Below, in pieces: positions 50,147 to 60,783 of a stretch of DNA of 64,000 nt (positions are counted from its first letter, which is position 1; each line of letters starts with the position of its first letter). The stretch comes from Bimuria novae-zelandiae CBS 107.79. Lineage: Eukaryota > Ascomycota > Dothideomycetes > Pleosporales > Didymosphaeriaceae. The stretch lies in contig ML976684.1 in assembly GCA_010015655.1 (NCBI GenBank), forward strand, positions 485,805 through 549,804, written 5' to 3'. The position numbers were made by a program, and so were the translations under genes. Under the pieces are notes generated by a model. That model was not told where the DNA came from and made no database searches. It saw nothing but the letters and a program-made list of their open reading frames with translations.

Positions 50147-50836
50147 GGTTTAGCGACGAGATCAGAAAGGTAGAGCGTCGGCCATGGGTAAGGAAAAAGT
50201 GCAAGACTGTTGCTCGTTGACTAGTTTTGACCATATCACCCTGTGATGAGAGCTCGTGCTCTGTTCAGTCACCTTTGCGAAGGTTCATGAGGCTAGGGTC
50301 ACGCGAGACTTCGCCATAGGCAGAAGGTCTCAGAGCGGAGGCTGAGCGCCCCGCTTGCGGACGGCGGTGCGATATGATCTCTCCGCATGCGTCGAGTGAC
50401 TAAAAGCTCGTAGTAGGAAGCGGAGTGGTTTAGAATATGTGGAGATACGTTCCGTGGAGTTAAAAGGAGTGTGCGCAATGGCACCATCAGTCACGCACCT
50501 CGAAATAACGCTAGCGACATCTGGATATCACCCGCCTTCGTGCGTTACCACATGCATGGCAACAAACGTTCCTTACACTTGTTACATTGAAGTAGAAAGA
50601 TGATGTTCGATGCATCTGTGTTAATATGAACCTCTTGGATGGCTTAAAATAAGTCTAAACGCATGGCGGAGGATAACTAGACTTGCCCGATCGCGTGCTC
50701 ATGGAGAAATATTTAAAAACGGTTTATCATGCTGTGCATGAAATACTGCGTTCGCCTTCTACTCTTACTGTACTATGGGGAGTTTGCAGCATGTAAGGGA
50801 GCCCAGACCGTGACAAAAAGAATAATAAAATCAAAA
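50147..50836. other. Intergenic between the CorA-like gene and 5S rRNA
   Basis: No gene seen. The plus-strand frame starting near 50729 overlaps the 5S gene and is not believed. Confidence 0.45.
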
Positions 50837-50955
50837 ACATACGACAGCAGGTGTTCCCGTGTGGTCTCCCAACACAGTACTCACCCACCGCTACGCTGCT
50901 TGTCAAGGGCTGAGCGGACGGGAAGCCGAATTTTCAACGTGCTATGGTCGTATGT
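50837..50955 (-). rRNA. 5S ribosomal RNA (dispersed single gene)
   Basis: Read on the minus strand, the 119-nt unit starts ACATACGACCATAG and ends GCTGTCGTATGT, so the two ends pair as helix I. Inside are GGCTTCCCGTCCGCTCAGCC and GGTGGGTGAGTACTG...GGGAGACCAC, the standard 5S blocks that include the internal Pol III promoter. A run of T follows the 3' end (AAAAA on the plus strand at 50833-50837). 5S genes scattered singly among protein genes are usual in filamentous ascomycetes. Confidence 0.93.
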
Positions 50956-51220
50956 GTTAGTTATGGTTTCACCTTTTGGTTATATACATAGAGAAATAGA
51001 CGGGGTAGGTCATAAAAGCTTGTCCTTGGTTAGAGCATGACCGACGACCTACAGAAGCTACGCTTGTAGGCTCACCAGATAGAACTATTTGATCATTCCA
51101 CGTAATACAGTCTTCATGTATATACTATCATTGCGAACTTGGTATCATGCGTCTCCCCTGCTTGCTGCTGGCGATCGACTAGTACATACGCCACAGCGTA
51201 AGCATCCCCCCGGGCGGTCA
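50956..51220. other. Short intergenic stretch between 5S rRNA and the reductase gene
   Basis: No gene seen. It lies upstream of the 5S gene and downstream of the sphingolipid reductase stop. Confidence 0.4.
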
Positions 51221-52369
51221 TCATATTGAATTCGGCTTGAGAACCGGCATCCCCTCCTTCTTTCCCCAGTTGAATATTTTGTTGTCAAAATCCGCCCCAA
51301 GGAATGGCCATATGATACTCGCTGCCCACTGTCCCAAGGTATCTTTGACCACATTATCCCTCTTCGCACTTCCCATACTGCTCATGCGCATGAGATCGCC
51401 CAACCAGCTCGTCGCCATCATGTAGTTGCCAGCTTCAAGCCCTTTGATAGCGGCTGTAGCAGCTTCTACCTCCGTCTGCTTCGGATCCGTCTCCTCGAGC
51501 ATCTTGGTCACGTCAGGCTTTGTGAGATTCTCCTTCAGTTCACCAGGCGAGGTGATCGTAGCGGGTGCTACCAAGTTGACCGCCACATCGAAGGGTGCGG
51601 GTGCTTGTCCAGTGGCGTTACTTTTAGAGCGCCGTGCACCATTGTAGAGGAGGATCTCTTGGCGGAGACCATCGATAAGGGACTTGAGCGCTGACTTGGC
51701 GGGAGAGTAACCGCCGTAGCCAAGGACGTTGATGAAGCCTAAGACCGAGGAGGTGACAATGAAATGTCGTGTTGGCTCGGGCGCTGCGCCGACCTTATAT
51801 GGTGTTTCTGGATACAACCATGCCTTGAGTGTGTGTTGCGCTAGGTAACACGCGGCCCAGTAGTTTATGTCCATTTGTTGTTTCAATGTGTCCATCTTCT
51901 GCTCCAAGAAGAGCCCCGGTGTGGACGCGCCAGCGTTCGCCCATACAATCTCTGGCGGGTTGCCATTGTTCCAAGCGGTGGCTTCCGTGAGGAGACGGAC
52001 GTTGTCGGCTTCAGATGTGCAGTCCGCGGATATAAAGTGGAAGCGTTGGGAGTCCGAATTTTTGGCTGCGGCTTTGGCGAATTTGGTTGCGGCTTGTAGT
52101 TTCTCTACATTGCGGGCGACGAGGATAATGTTTGCGCCGCGTTCGCTGAGCATTCTGGCAAGCTCCTTGCCCATGCCATACGAGGCGCCGGTGAGGAGGA
52201 CTGTCTGTATAATTGTGAGCACCAATAGTATCTCCTTGTGCATTTGCAAGCTTACCCGTCCCTCGACCGGGAATTTGTTGCCCCACGAAAGTAAGCCCAT
52301 GATACTCAAGCTTAGGTATGCTAGCAGAGCCAGAAATGCTGCGATTAGCCACGAAGGTACACCCTCCAT
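51221..52369 (-). CDS. tsc10: 3-ketodihydrosphingosine reductase
   Basis: Reduces 3-ketodihydrosphingosine to dihydrosphingosine with NADPH at the ER, the second step of sphingolipid synthesis. Two exons (52369-52256, 52204-51221) give 365 aa. An N-terminal membrane anchor (WLIAAFLALLAYLSLSIMGLL) precedes the SDR fold with TGASYGMGKELA and the catalytic set Ser in VTSSVLGF, Tyr and Lys in YGGYSPAKSAL. The C-terminal part is AASIIWPFLGADFDNKIFN. The 51-nt intron has no stop and stays in frame; it is recognised by GTAAGC/ACAG and because it would split the FPVEGR-TVLLTGAS join. The in-frame start further upstream (52438) is a GTG and was not used. Confidence 0.9.
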   Translation of the reverse strand: MEGVPSWLIAAFLALLAYLSLSIMGLLSWGNKFPVEGRVSLQMHKEILLVLTIIQTVLLTGASYGMGKELARMLSERGANIILVARNVEKLQAATKFAKAAAKNSDSQRFHFISADCTSEADNVRLLTEATAWNNGNPPEIVWANAGASTPGLFLEQKMDTLKQQMDINYWAACYLAQHTLKAWLYPETPYKVGAAPEPTRHFIVTSSVLGFINVLGYGGYSPAKSALKSLIDGLRQEILLYNGARRSKSNATGQAPAPFDVAVNLVAPATITSPGELKENLTKPDVTKMLEETDPKQTEVEAATAAIKGLEAGNYMMATSWLGDLMRMSSMGSAKRDNVVKDTLGQWAASIIWPFLGADFDNKIFNWGKKEGMPVLKPNSI

Positions 52370-52783
52370 ATAGAGCGCAGGCGAAGCAAAAAGTGAAGAG
52401 TAACTAAAGAAAAGGAGGTTCGCGGATCTGTGGCGCACTCTCTTCGCCAGCTCTCACGCATACAACGCAGTATGCCTAGGCTTGCCCGATGTGATTGGTC
52501 TCACCAGCTCAACTATCGACCGATTATTCCGGGTCTTGTTAAGTCGTCAGCAAGCAATAGATGGCCGTTAACCACTACCCAGGCAACGGTGCAAGCCCAT
52601 CAGCAAGATAGTCGCAGATGAATGTGAATCCAGAGTCCCGTACTGATTGTCTCAGCACACTAAACTAGCGTGCGGCCCGCGGAGAGCAAACGCCCCACTC
52701 GCGCCAAGATTTTGGCTGGAAATTTTGGAAACCGCGCTCTAGCAACATACTCCAACCGCCAACGCCACACGAGATCCTGAAGC
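52370..52783. promoter_or_regulatory. Divergent promoter region between TSC10 and SAS10 genes
   Basis: 414 bp between two opposite start codons, with no gene inside. It should contain both promoters; no individual site was identified. Confidence 0.45.
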
Positions 52784-54813
52784 ATGGGAAAGAAAAGAAA
52801 GGCAGGTGGTCGCTATGGCGAGCCGAAGGGGCCGAAAGAAGAGAACTCGAAACTTGCGATAAACACATACGAGGATGTCGGCGATACCGAGGACGAGTTC
52901 CACATCAATCGCGATAAGATATTGCTAGACGAAGGCCCGGCGGCGAAGAAGCTGCGGAAATGGAGAGAAGAAGGTAAGGCATTGCATGCTTCATTTGTGA
53001 CACTCCAACTAATCTGTCCTAGACGAGTTACTCCAGCCTTCAGACGAAGAGGTCCTCGACTACGACGACGATGAAAAGGAAGAGGACTATGATGACGAAG
53101 CTTATGGCGAAGAAGGCGCAGTAGACGACAAAGACGACCGTCACCCCGGACCCGAAGATGACGAGGACGTGGGCGGCTGGGGGTCGTCGAAGCGAGACTA
53201 CTACAATACGGACGCCATCGAAACGGAACAAGATGCGCTTGACGAAGAAGCGGAAGCCTTGCGGTTACAAAAGAAACAGCTACAGTCGATGACAGAAGCT
53301 GATTTCGGGTTTGACGAGGACGAGTGGGTCGGTCAAGATGGCGATGCAGGTGCAGATCAAGGCAAGGTGGTTACGGAAGTTCTGCCGCAACTTCGGATTA
53401 CAGAGGACATGCCTGAAGAGGAGAGGCTGAAGATTCTACGAACGCGGTATCCTGAGTTCGAACCAATTTCCCAAGAATACGCGCGGTTACAACCGGTGCA
53501 CGACGAGCTGGCTGCTGCTGCCAACGCTGCCACGCGACTTATCAACTCCAAATCAGGAAAACTGAACGGGGCTCTACTACCTACCCCGATGGCGATCACG
53601 AAGTATCGAGCTTGTGCTGCTTACATAGCTGCCATGTCCATGTACTTCGCTGTTCTTGGGTCCACATCACAGGAAGGCGATTCCACCGCAATCGCATTGG
53701 ATCCTGCCGAACTGCACGAGCATCCTGTGATGGAGAGCCTACTCAAGACGCGAAGCCTGTGGAAGAAAGTTGAGGGGTTGCCGATCGGTGATCCTATGGT
53801 GGAAGCTACGCTCGGCGATGAGTTATCTGTCATTGAGGAGGCCTCGCCCGTCGAGGTTTCCAATGAGGTAGACATATCAGCAAGGGAGAAGAAACCGAAG
53901 AAGACAAAGGCCCAGCGTGCAGCCGAAGCTGCACAAGCCAAGTCCGAAGCTCGTCGCGCTGAGAAACTCCGCCAGACCGAAGAGGAGCTTGCTTCACTCG
54001 CCTCTCTCACTAGATCGAAGGCGCTCAAAGCTCGCAAAAAGAAGCCCGAGGAGCCCAAACTCAACCTGCTCAACGCAGAAGACTCCGATTTTGGCGAGGA
54101 AACCGAGCTCACCGCGCGCGAACTCGCCGAGAAGGCGAAGAAGAAGAAATCCCTTCGTTTCTACACCAGCCAAATCGCCCAGAAAGCCAACAAAAGAGAC
54201 CACGCCATCGTGGGTGGAGATGCCGACGTACCTCACCGTGAGCGCTTGAAAGATCGTCAGGCACGTTTACAAGCCAAGGCCGAATCCAAGGGCCAGAATA
54301 GAAGCGGGCCTGGTATTGCTCTAGGCGAGGACGCAGGCGGCACCGATGACGAAAACGACCATATTGCTCGAGACTGTGGCAACGACTTCGAAGACGACGA
54401 GGGTTACTATGACATGGTCGCAGCTCGATCCAACGCAAAACAGGAAGAGAAGGCCTCGAGGGCTGCCGCGTATAAAATAGCTGCTCAATCAGGTGGTGTT
54501 GTTGTGCCAGAGGAAACCATCGATCAAGACGGCCGCCGTCAAATATCATATGCCATCGAAAAGAACAAAGGCTTGACTCCTCACCGAGCGAAGCAAAGTA
54601 AGTCCCATTCTGCCACTCCACATAACATTAGCTAACCAGTTCGCAGACCGCAATCCTCGTGTCAAGAAAAAGCTCAAATACGAAAAATCGAAGAAGAAGC
54701 TCAAGTCAATGAAACCTGTCTTTGACGCAGCGAAGAAGTCCCAAGGTGGTGCTCATTACGGTGGAGAGCTGACTGGTATCAAGAAGGGCTTGGTCAGAAG
54801 CAGGAAGTTGTAG
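52784..54813 (+). CDS. utp3: Sas10/Utp3, small-subunit processome protein
   Basis: A nucleolar protein for 18S rRNA processing. Three exons (52784-52973, 53023-54597, 54647-54813) give 643 aa. It starts with a basic patch ([12 protein letters not shown]), then long acidic stretches ([21 protein letters not shown]). A Sas10/Utp3/C1D domain follows in the middle ([19 protein letters not shown]...[23 protein letters not shown]). The C-terminal Sas10 domain ends the protein: [19 protein letters not shown] joined over the last intron to [21 protein letters not shown], then a Lys/Arg tail. Composition and the closing [14 protein letters not shown] are highly typical. Confidence 0.95.
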
Positions 54814-56408
54814 ATGAATGATACATATGCCAGTGTGTCGACAATATTGGCGCTAGTCACAGCTCCCTAAGAGTCTGGCAAACTGATATCAGTGAACAAT
54901 GCTCAACTGTCAAACCTTGTTCTCACGCTTGACTGCCTGGAGTTCAGCTGAGCCCATTTCCAGTCACTGACACGTCTAGGAAACTCTTGCCTACTGAATA
55001 CTAGTCCGCTCACGATTAGCCTGCATGTCTTGGAGCACGGCCATGCAACGTGGACCAATCCATCTTCGGCTTCACTTTACCAATATCAAGTGCTGTACCA
55101 CTTCCATTCTGATACAGCACCCTCTTGAGCTGGATCGAAAGGCCATAGCGTGACCTGCGTTCCATGACATGGGTCCTGTTGGATGGACTTCTCTACGTAT
55201 GCTCACGGGAGGATGATAGCGAGGCCCGAGATGTATGATATGTTGGGAGTCAAATGCAGGTTTCAAGGAACGGTGTTGCATGCGAGGCTAGGCGTGCGGG
55301 GAGGCTCAATTCTACGTGGCATCAGCCGGATATTTCGCCGTCATACCATTGGTAACTTGAACTGAACTTTGAACACGGACTGTTCCGCCCATCTTGCATC
55401 GATGAAATTGTATTGGAATGATAATGTTAGCTACGTGGCATCCAGAGACGTCTAGAATACTTACCTTCGGCATACCTGACCACCAAGGTACTCCAGGGTC
55501 TATTCCGCGTGTATACGCTCTTATGCAACGAAGTAGATAGCCAAGAACATCACCCAAGACCTCCCCACACAAGAAACGGCCTGGCCAAAGCAACAAAAAA
55601 GGTTGGCCAAAGCAACCAAAAAACCACACTGTTCCCCTCTCCTAATCGCCGATACCCCAATACAAACGCACATTCTGCGTCCCCTGTGACGACGCGCGAC
55701 GTTAGCTAAACGTCACAGGATCGTCAACGCTGAAAGGCGCTAACTCGCATTGCCCAGTCACCTGTTCACCCGGCACCAAGCGAGCTCCACCTTCGTGACC
55801 TTTCTAGCCGCTTCGGTGCGCCTCACGTGGTGCGTTGTACGTGCAGCTGAAAGATTCCCATGTCTGCCAGCTAGCCCGGTACATATGGCTTTGCGACTGC
55901 GATTCTTCTCGTGACGAAATCGGAAGGGGTATACGAGGGCTGTGCCTCTTCGGTCCCTCACACATTCCCACTCTGCTGTATAAAGAGCACCCCAACAAAG
56001 CAAAGAAAGAACGGTAAGGGTCAGGTGTATATATAGACAAGACAAACAGAAGGGTGGATTCAAGAGAAGGAATTTTGGTTTGGTTTGGTTTTGGTTTGTT
56101 CGTTCTCGCTTGTGGAGAGAGGGATTGAAAAAGCTGGCGTCCGTCACGACACTGCGTCATAAGGGTTAGGAGCGGTGGGGAAAAGGCGTACCTGAGCAAG
56201 GGGCGCTCGCGATAGTCGTTGGTCGTTGCTCTCCGCGGGAAGCTACCTACGTAAGAGCGAGGCAACCGCGCAGCAAACGAGCCAAACCACTCCACGGGTG
56301 CCAAACACGCTTCAAAAGAAGCTCGACTGCCCACTTCCCTGCCTCTCAACACGCCCACAATTGACCAACTGAATCTCGTCGACCACACCACACCATCTGC
56401 ACCACGAG
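54814..56408. other. 1.6 kb of gene-free DNA
   Basis: No supportable gene. A plus-strand tandem direct repeat of about 22 bp, TGGCCAAAGCAAC followed by an A run, lies at 55582-55625. A minus-strand frame of about 219 codons crossing 55804-56463 is low-complexity and overlaps the start of the DUF5519 gene. Confidence 0.45.
55582..55625. repeat. Two-copy 22-bp direct repeat
   Basis: TGGCCAAAGCAAC plus an A-rich tail occurs twice back to back, differing at a few positions. Confidence 0.8.
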
Positions 56409-57311
56409 ATGGAAGACTTACAGCACAACGGCGTACCACGCCCGTCGATGTCCCCGCTCCCAAAGGACATCATGGAAACACCAACCTTTCACTTCCTCGC
56501 TGTCGCCCTGACCTTCGCGCTCCCAGTCCTCACGCTCTTCTACATCCACGCCGACTACAAAGCCTTCCTCTCCCTCGGCCCCGGCGGCACCCCCGCCACA
56601 CCCCTCGGCTACGCAAAAATCAAGCTCCTCTCCCTCATCTGCCTACGCGACCCGCTGCGCCCGATGGCCATACCCCCACACTTCCGCCCGCAGCGCGGCT
56701 ACCTCCCCTCTCTACCGCGGCGCGAGGGCAGCCGCCCCGTCGTCCGCGGCATCGCGCCGCAGCGCCAGCAGACGCAGAAGTCGTCCGGCGACATCTACGC
56801 GGCGCTGGTGGAAGCCATGCGTCGGCTGATTGCGGACCCGGCGAATTATCTGCTAGAGCGCACGTCCTGCTTTGAGAAGAACTCGTCGGGTATCTTCGCT
56901 TCGACGCCGATAACGCGGACGTGCGGCGGCGAAGTGTGTCATGCGCATCCGTCTGATGGCTCTATGCATATGACGCTGCACCCGGCGGACGCGAAGATTG
57001 TGCTCGAGAGCGGCTGGGGCGAGCGGCACCCTCTGGCGCGGGGCGGATGGTGTCGCCGATTCGTGCCGAAGGAGTTTGTGTTGATTTATGCGCCGAGGAA
57101 TAAGGAGGAGATCGAGACGGTGATCAAGATTGTGGCGGCGGGCGTGTGGTGGGTTGCGGGCATCGATGCGGAGAAGAAGGGGGCTTCGAGGAGGGATTCG
57201 GGCGCGGATATCAAGGCGTTCGTGAGGGCCAAGGATGCTGGGTGCCATACGTGTAGTGTACACGGTTGTGGAACGACAGGTCTAGAGGGAAGCATGGCTG
57301 CGAGAGCGTGA
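56409..57311 (+). CDS. Luciferase-like domain protein (DUF5519)
   Basis: A 300-aa intronless protein with one N-terminal transmembrane helix (residues about 27-45, FHFLAVALTFALPVLTLFYI). The C-terminal domain matches the fungal 'luciferase domain' DUF5519: HPSDGSMHMTLHPADAKIVLESGWGERHPLARGG, VPKEFVLIYAPRNKEEIETVIKIVAAGVWWVAG. The middle is Arg/Pro-rich. A biochemical role is not established for this family despite the name. A Cys-rich C-terminal addition (GCHTCSVHGCG) follows the domain. The gene is convergent with EMC5. Confidence 0.82.
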   Translation: MEDLQHNGVPRPSMSPLPKDIMETPTFHFLAVALTFALPVLTLFYIHADYKAFLSLGPGGTPATPLGYAKIKLLSLICLRDPLRPMAIPPHFRPQRGYLPSLPRREGSRPVVRGIAPQRQQTQKSSGDIYAALVEAMRRLIADPANYLLERTSCFEKNSSGIFASTPITRTCGGEVCHAHPSDGSMHMTLHPADAKIVLESGWGERHPLARGGWCRRFVPKEFVLIYAPRNKEEIETVIKIVAAGVWWVAGIDAEKKGASRRDSGADIKAFVRAKDAGCHTCSVHGCGTTGLEGSMAARA

Positions 57312-57601
57312 GCTAGCGGTGGGGCAAATTGTTGGAAGGGAGCGAGATGAGCCGGTGGGGCGCAAATTGAGAAATGGGTGTGCTATTAGATTGTTCTGGC
57401 GTTCTAGCACAGCATGGGTCGGCGCAAGGCGTTGGGCATTGCAGCGGATATCCATCGTATATTTATGGCATATGGTAACAACATTATGCTCCACAGGGTA
57501 TCTACACCTGATTATGTTAGTCGCTGTCACACATCATAACCCGAAATGAGAAGTCACTCACCACTTTCGTGTCCAAACGGGAGGCATGCATCTCCCATAC
57601 T
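57312..57601. other. 3' flanks of convergent DUF5519 and EMC5 genes
   Basis: No gene seen. Confidence 0.4.
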
Positions 57602-58188
57602 TTAGTTCTTCGCTCCCCCCTTAGCCCATTCGGCGTACTCCTTCCTCTTAGCCCTCACATCCCAAAACCCTCTCCGTCCCTCTCCGTTCCCGCCAATTCC
57701 CTCCAGTCCCAAGAACGCAAATGGTTCGCCCTCGCTCAGAATCTCCTCGCCTTCCCTCGTCCACCTGCCCTCACCGTGCTGTCCCTCACGCGCGATCTTT
57801 CCGCCCCACTTGGCCCATTGTATCGGTTTCAGCTGCGGCGACGAGGCGACGATACCTGCCGAGAGTACGAAGATCGAGACGAGGAGCTCGATAGTGATGT
57901 CGAGGGGCAGCGGCGCATTCGCGAAGGTTGTCGTGTGTTCGTGGGATGAGTATACGCTGGTCCAAGCTATCAGTTACACATTCCATGCCGTCATTTTGCG
58001 AAGCAGAAGGCGGAGGTGAGACAAAGCAACCTCGATGCGCATTGAGTTTCAGAAGCTGGGGCACCGTGGTAGAGAGCTGGAGAAGTGACTGTGCGATATT
58101 ATACATCGCGATAAGCAAAGGAGCCCACGTACGCGTGTGTCAAGAACACGAGGCCGACGGCATTGAGCGCTGTGCCTAGGATCGCCAT
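57602..58188 (-). CDS. emc5: ER membrane protein complex subunit 5 (EMC5/MMgT)
   Basis: A subunit of the ER membrane insertase complex, annotated in animals also as a membrane magnesium transporter. Two exons (58188-58133, 57956-57602) give 136 aa. Two membrane helices: the start ILGTALNAVGLVFLTHAVYS, and ITIELLVSIFVLSAGIVASS. Between them lies the usual SSHEH...LPLDITIE segment. The intron is 176 nt, longer than others in this window, and falls inside the HA|VYS block. The C-terminal tail (KPIQWAKWGGKIAREGQ...FGLEGIGG-like, ending AKN) is typical for fungi. Confidence 0.84.
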
Positions 58189-58818
58189 GTTGAAGCACGT
58201 TCGTGGGAGGGGTACCGTGCGGGCTTGCGGTGTGCGGTACGGGGAACGTTGTTCCACGAAGCGAGAAGGTGCGATGGGTGAATGCGACGCCTGAATGTAA
58301 AGACTTTCAGCCGGTATTCGACACCGTGATGTAATCGGAGGTAAGGTTACGAAAGGTGGGCTGGGAATGTGCGGGTGGGGGATTCAGAAAGTGGTGATGC
58401 CGTGATGCAGCAGGAACGGCCTTGGCATCAACCACGATTAGTCAAGCTACCACATTTTTAACTCTAGCAACACTCATGGAGCGTTGTATACTTAGATACA
58501 TGATCATTTGAAGTAATCTGGACTGAGGTCATTGCAAGTGTACATTATCAGCCATTACAGGATATGAACATTTACTGAAATTATTCGAACCGCATTAGGT
58601 ATCTAAAAGTATAATACTAGAATCGATCACACATCTACAAGAGATTTTTTGATCCAGCAAGCACTCCAGTTGCAACCGAATATGCCCAGTGAATGTCCAA
58701 CTCTCATCACCGTGATCATTCCCGCAACCCTCACAGGCTAATAACCAATCTGAAACCAGCCTCCAGCTCTGTGTAAGCAAGTGGTATAAAGCGAAGTTGA
58801 AGAAGAGACAAGGCAAGA
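58189..58818. other. Intergenic between EMC5 and the ammonium permease
   Basis: About 0.6 kb, AT-rich on the right side. It holds the EMC5 promoter and the permease 3' flank. No gene seen. Confidence 0.45.
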
Positions 58819-60783
58819 TTATGCGCGATGAGCCCATTCAGCGAGCTGGTTCGAAGAGTCCACTGACTCCTGGTTCTTCTCGTGGACGCCCATGGCAGAA
58901 GCGTGCTGCTCGAGGGAGTGGGTGGAAAGGCCTTCGTCGACGTCGTCAGGTTGGGCGACCTCGCGTGTGAGCTCCACGTAATCGTACTACGAGTCAATTA
59001 GCCTAATGTTTTGCAACGGAGGATTGCGGTATAACTTACTGCGAACTCGCCAATCTCCACATCGTCGAGACCGAGAACCTCGTCTTCATCGCTCACGCGA
59101 AGCTTGAAGATGGGCATGAACTTGCCCATGAAATCAAGGACGGCGAGAATGAGGCAGGTCCCGGCGAAGGAGTAAGCACCTTGAATCAATGAATTAGCTC
59201 TTGTTCCAGATGTTACATGGAAAAGGATACTTACCACCAGAAATTGAGTCGGCGAGCTGGTAGCCGAGCTGGATATAGTTGTGATTGAGCCAGCCACCGT
59301 TAATGACCGTATACCCGTCGAGGTGGGCGATGTAGTCACTGGAGTAAAGGTCAGTTCTGCATGTCGGTTTCGTTGGACTCGAGGTACTCACGCTGCGAAG
59401 AAGGCGGTCAGAATATTTCCGACGAAACCGCCAACAGCGTGGACAGCGAAGATGTCGAGCGCATCATCGCATCGTAGGAAGTATTTGAGCTTGGTAGCGT
59501 AGTTGCACGCAACTCCACCACAAGCACCAAAGATGACAGCAGCCCAGGCTGGCACGAATCCTGATCCGGGTGTGATGCAGACCAGACCGGCAATGACGCC
59601 AGAGCAGAAACCAACAGTGGACCACTTGCGCTCGAGGCGGTAGTCTACAAGACACCAAGTGATACCGCCAACGCAAGCAGCGAGGTTGGTGACGACGGCG
59701 GCCATGACCGCACGTAGGTTGGCAGCCAGAGCTGAACCCGCATTGAAGCCAAACCATCCTACCCATAGGAAGACCGTGCCAATTACAATGTGAGTAACAT
59801 TGTGTGGTCGGTAGTTCAACTCTTGCGTTCCGTGGCCCCTACGCTTGCCGAGCATGTACGAGTAGGCGAGTGCTGCGCTTCCAGATGCAATGTGCACGGG
59901 AGTGCCACCCGCGAAGTCCAATCCACCTACTATGTACACGGTCAGCTCAGGAAAGTCCAATCCGTATCGTCTTGGCCCTTTGTGTCACCCCAGGCCAGGT
60001 AATACACCAATGGGCTCTGTGACAACCACTTCATATCGCGAGATTACGTACGTAGAAAGGTCCATCCCTTTGGGTTCCACGTCCAACAAGCGATGGGGTC
60101 GTAGACAACGGTAGTCCAGACGAACATGTATATTATACATGGGAGCATTCTTCCTCGCTCGGCAACTGCACCGACGGCAAGTGCGACCCTGCCAGAATCA
60201 GTAAGCCATTAGCAAGTTGAGTTCGCATCAACGTACGTGATAGCAGCAAACATGCCCTGGTATACACAGAACATCAGATCAGGAATGCGGGGGCTACCAA
60301 CTGAAGGATAGCCCAGAACATTCTTGAGGCCGAAGTTCTCGAGGTCTCCAATGAACTTGCCCGCGGTGTGGGAGAAGGCAAGCGAGTATCCCCAGAAGAA
60401 CCATTGGAAAGAAGTGACCGCGGTAGCCATGACAGATCTGAAAGCTATGATGAGCTCATGTTCTCCATGACATACGCGCGACAAGGACTCACAGCCATAG
60501 CAGCGACAGTGCAGACTTCCTACGCGCGAGACCAGAGTAGAAGAAACCGACGCCTGGAATCATGAGAAGGACAAGTGCCGTCGAAGCAAGCATCCACGCG
60601 ATATCGCCGGCCTGCAGAAATTAGTATTACACGTACACAAGGGTTGCGGGTACGAGTGCGGGAACTCACATTGTAGTACACATTGAGATTCTCTAATAAG
60701 CTGTCTCCTCCGGTAGCTATGGTACCATTGAATTCCACAAGCGGCGTCGTTGGGTGAAGCCCAGAATCTGTGGCTTCCGCCAT
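58819..60783 (-). CDS. Ammonium permease (Amt/Mep family)
   Basis: Imports ammonium across the plasma membrane. Eight exons (60783-60670, 60611-60493, 60437-60237, 60188-60052, 59929-59392, 59338-59235, 59179-59040, 58986-58819) give 506 aa with the 11-helix Amt layout. Recognisable blocks: DIAWMLASTALVLLMIPGVGFFYSGL, FQWFFWGYSLAF, WTWNPKGWTF, the signature GLDFAGGTPVHIASGSAALAYS with one conserved channel His, and DDALDIFAVHAVGGFVGNILTAFFA with the second. The cytosolic tail is acidic/Ser-rich (DVEIGEFAYDYVELTREV..., ending WAHRA) and probably regulatory. Such genes are normally induced by nitrogen limitation through GATA factors, but I did not find a convincing cluster of sites. Confidence 0.93.

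Noticed and set aside
50729..51040. Small secreted-looking protein with a hydrophobic start
   Set aside because: The frame runs through the 5S rRNA gene on the other strand, and its start is explained by chance hydrophobic codons.
52370..52438. Longer N-terminus for the 3-ketodihydrosphingosine reductase
   Set aside because: The extension starts at GTG; the first ATG at 52369 precedes the membrane anchor directly.
55804..56463. Minus-strand 219-codon frame
   Set aside because: Overlaps the start of the well-supported DUF5519 gene and has low-complexity, domain-free content.
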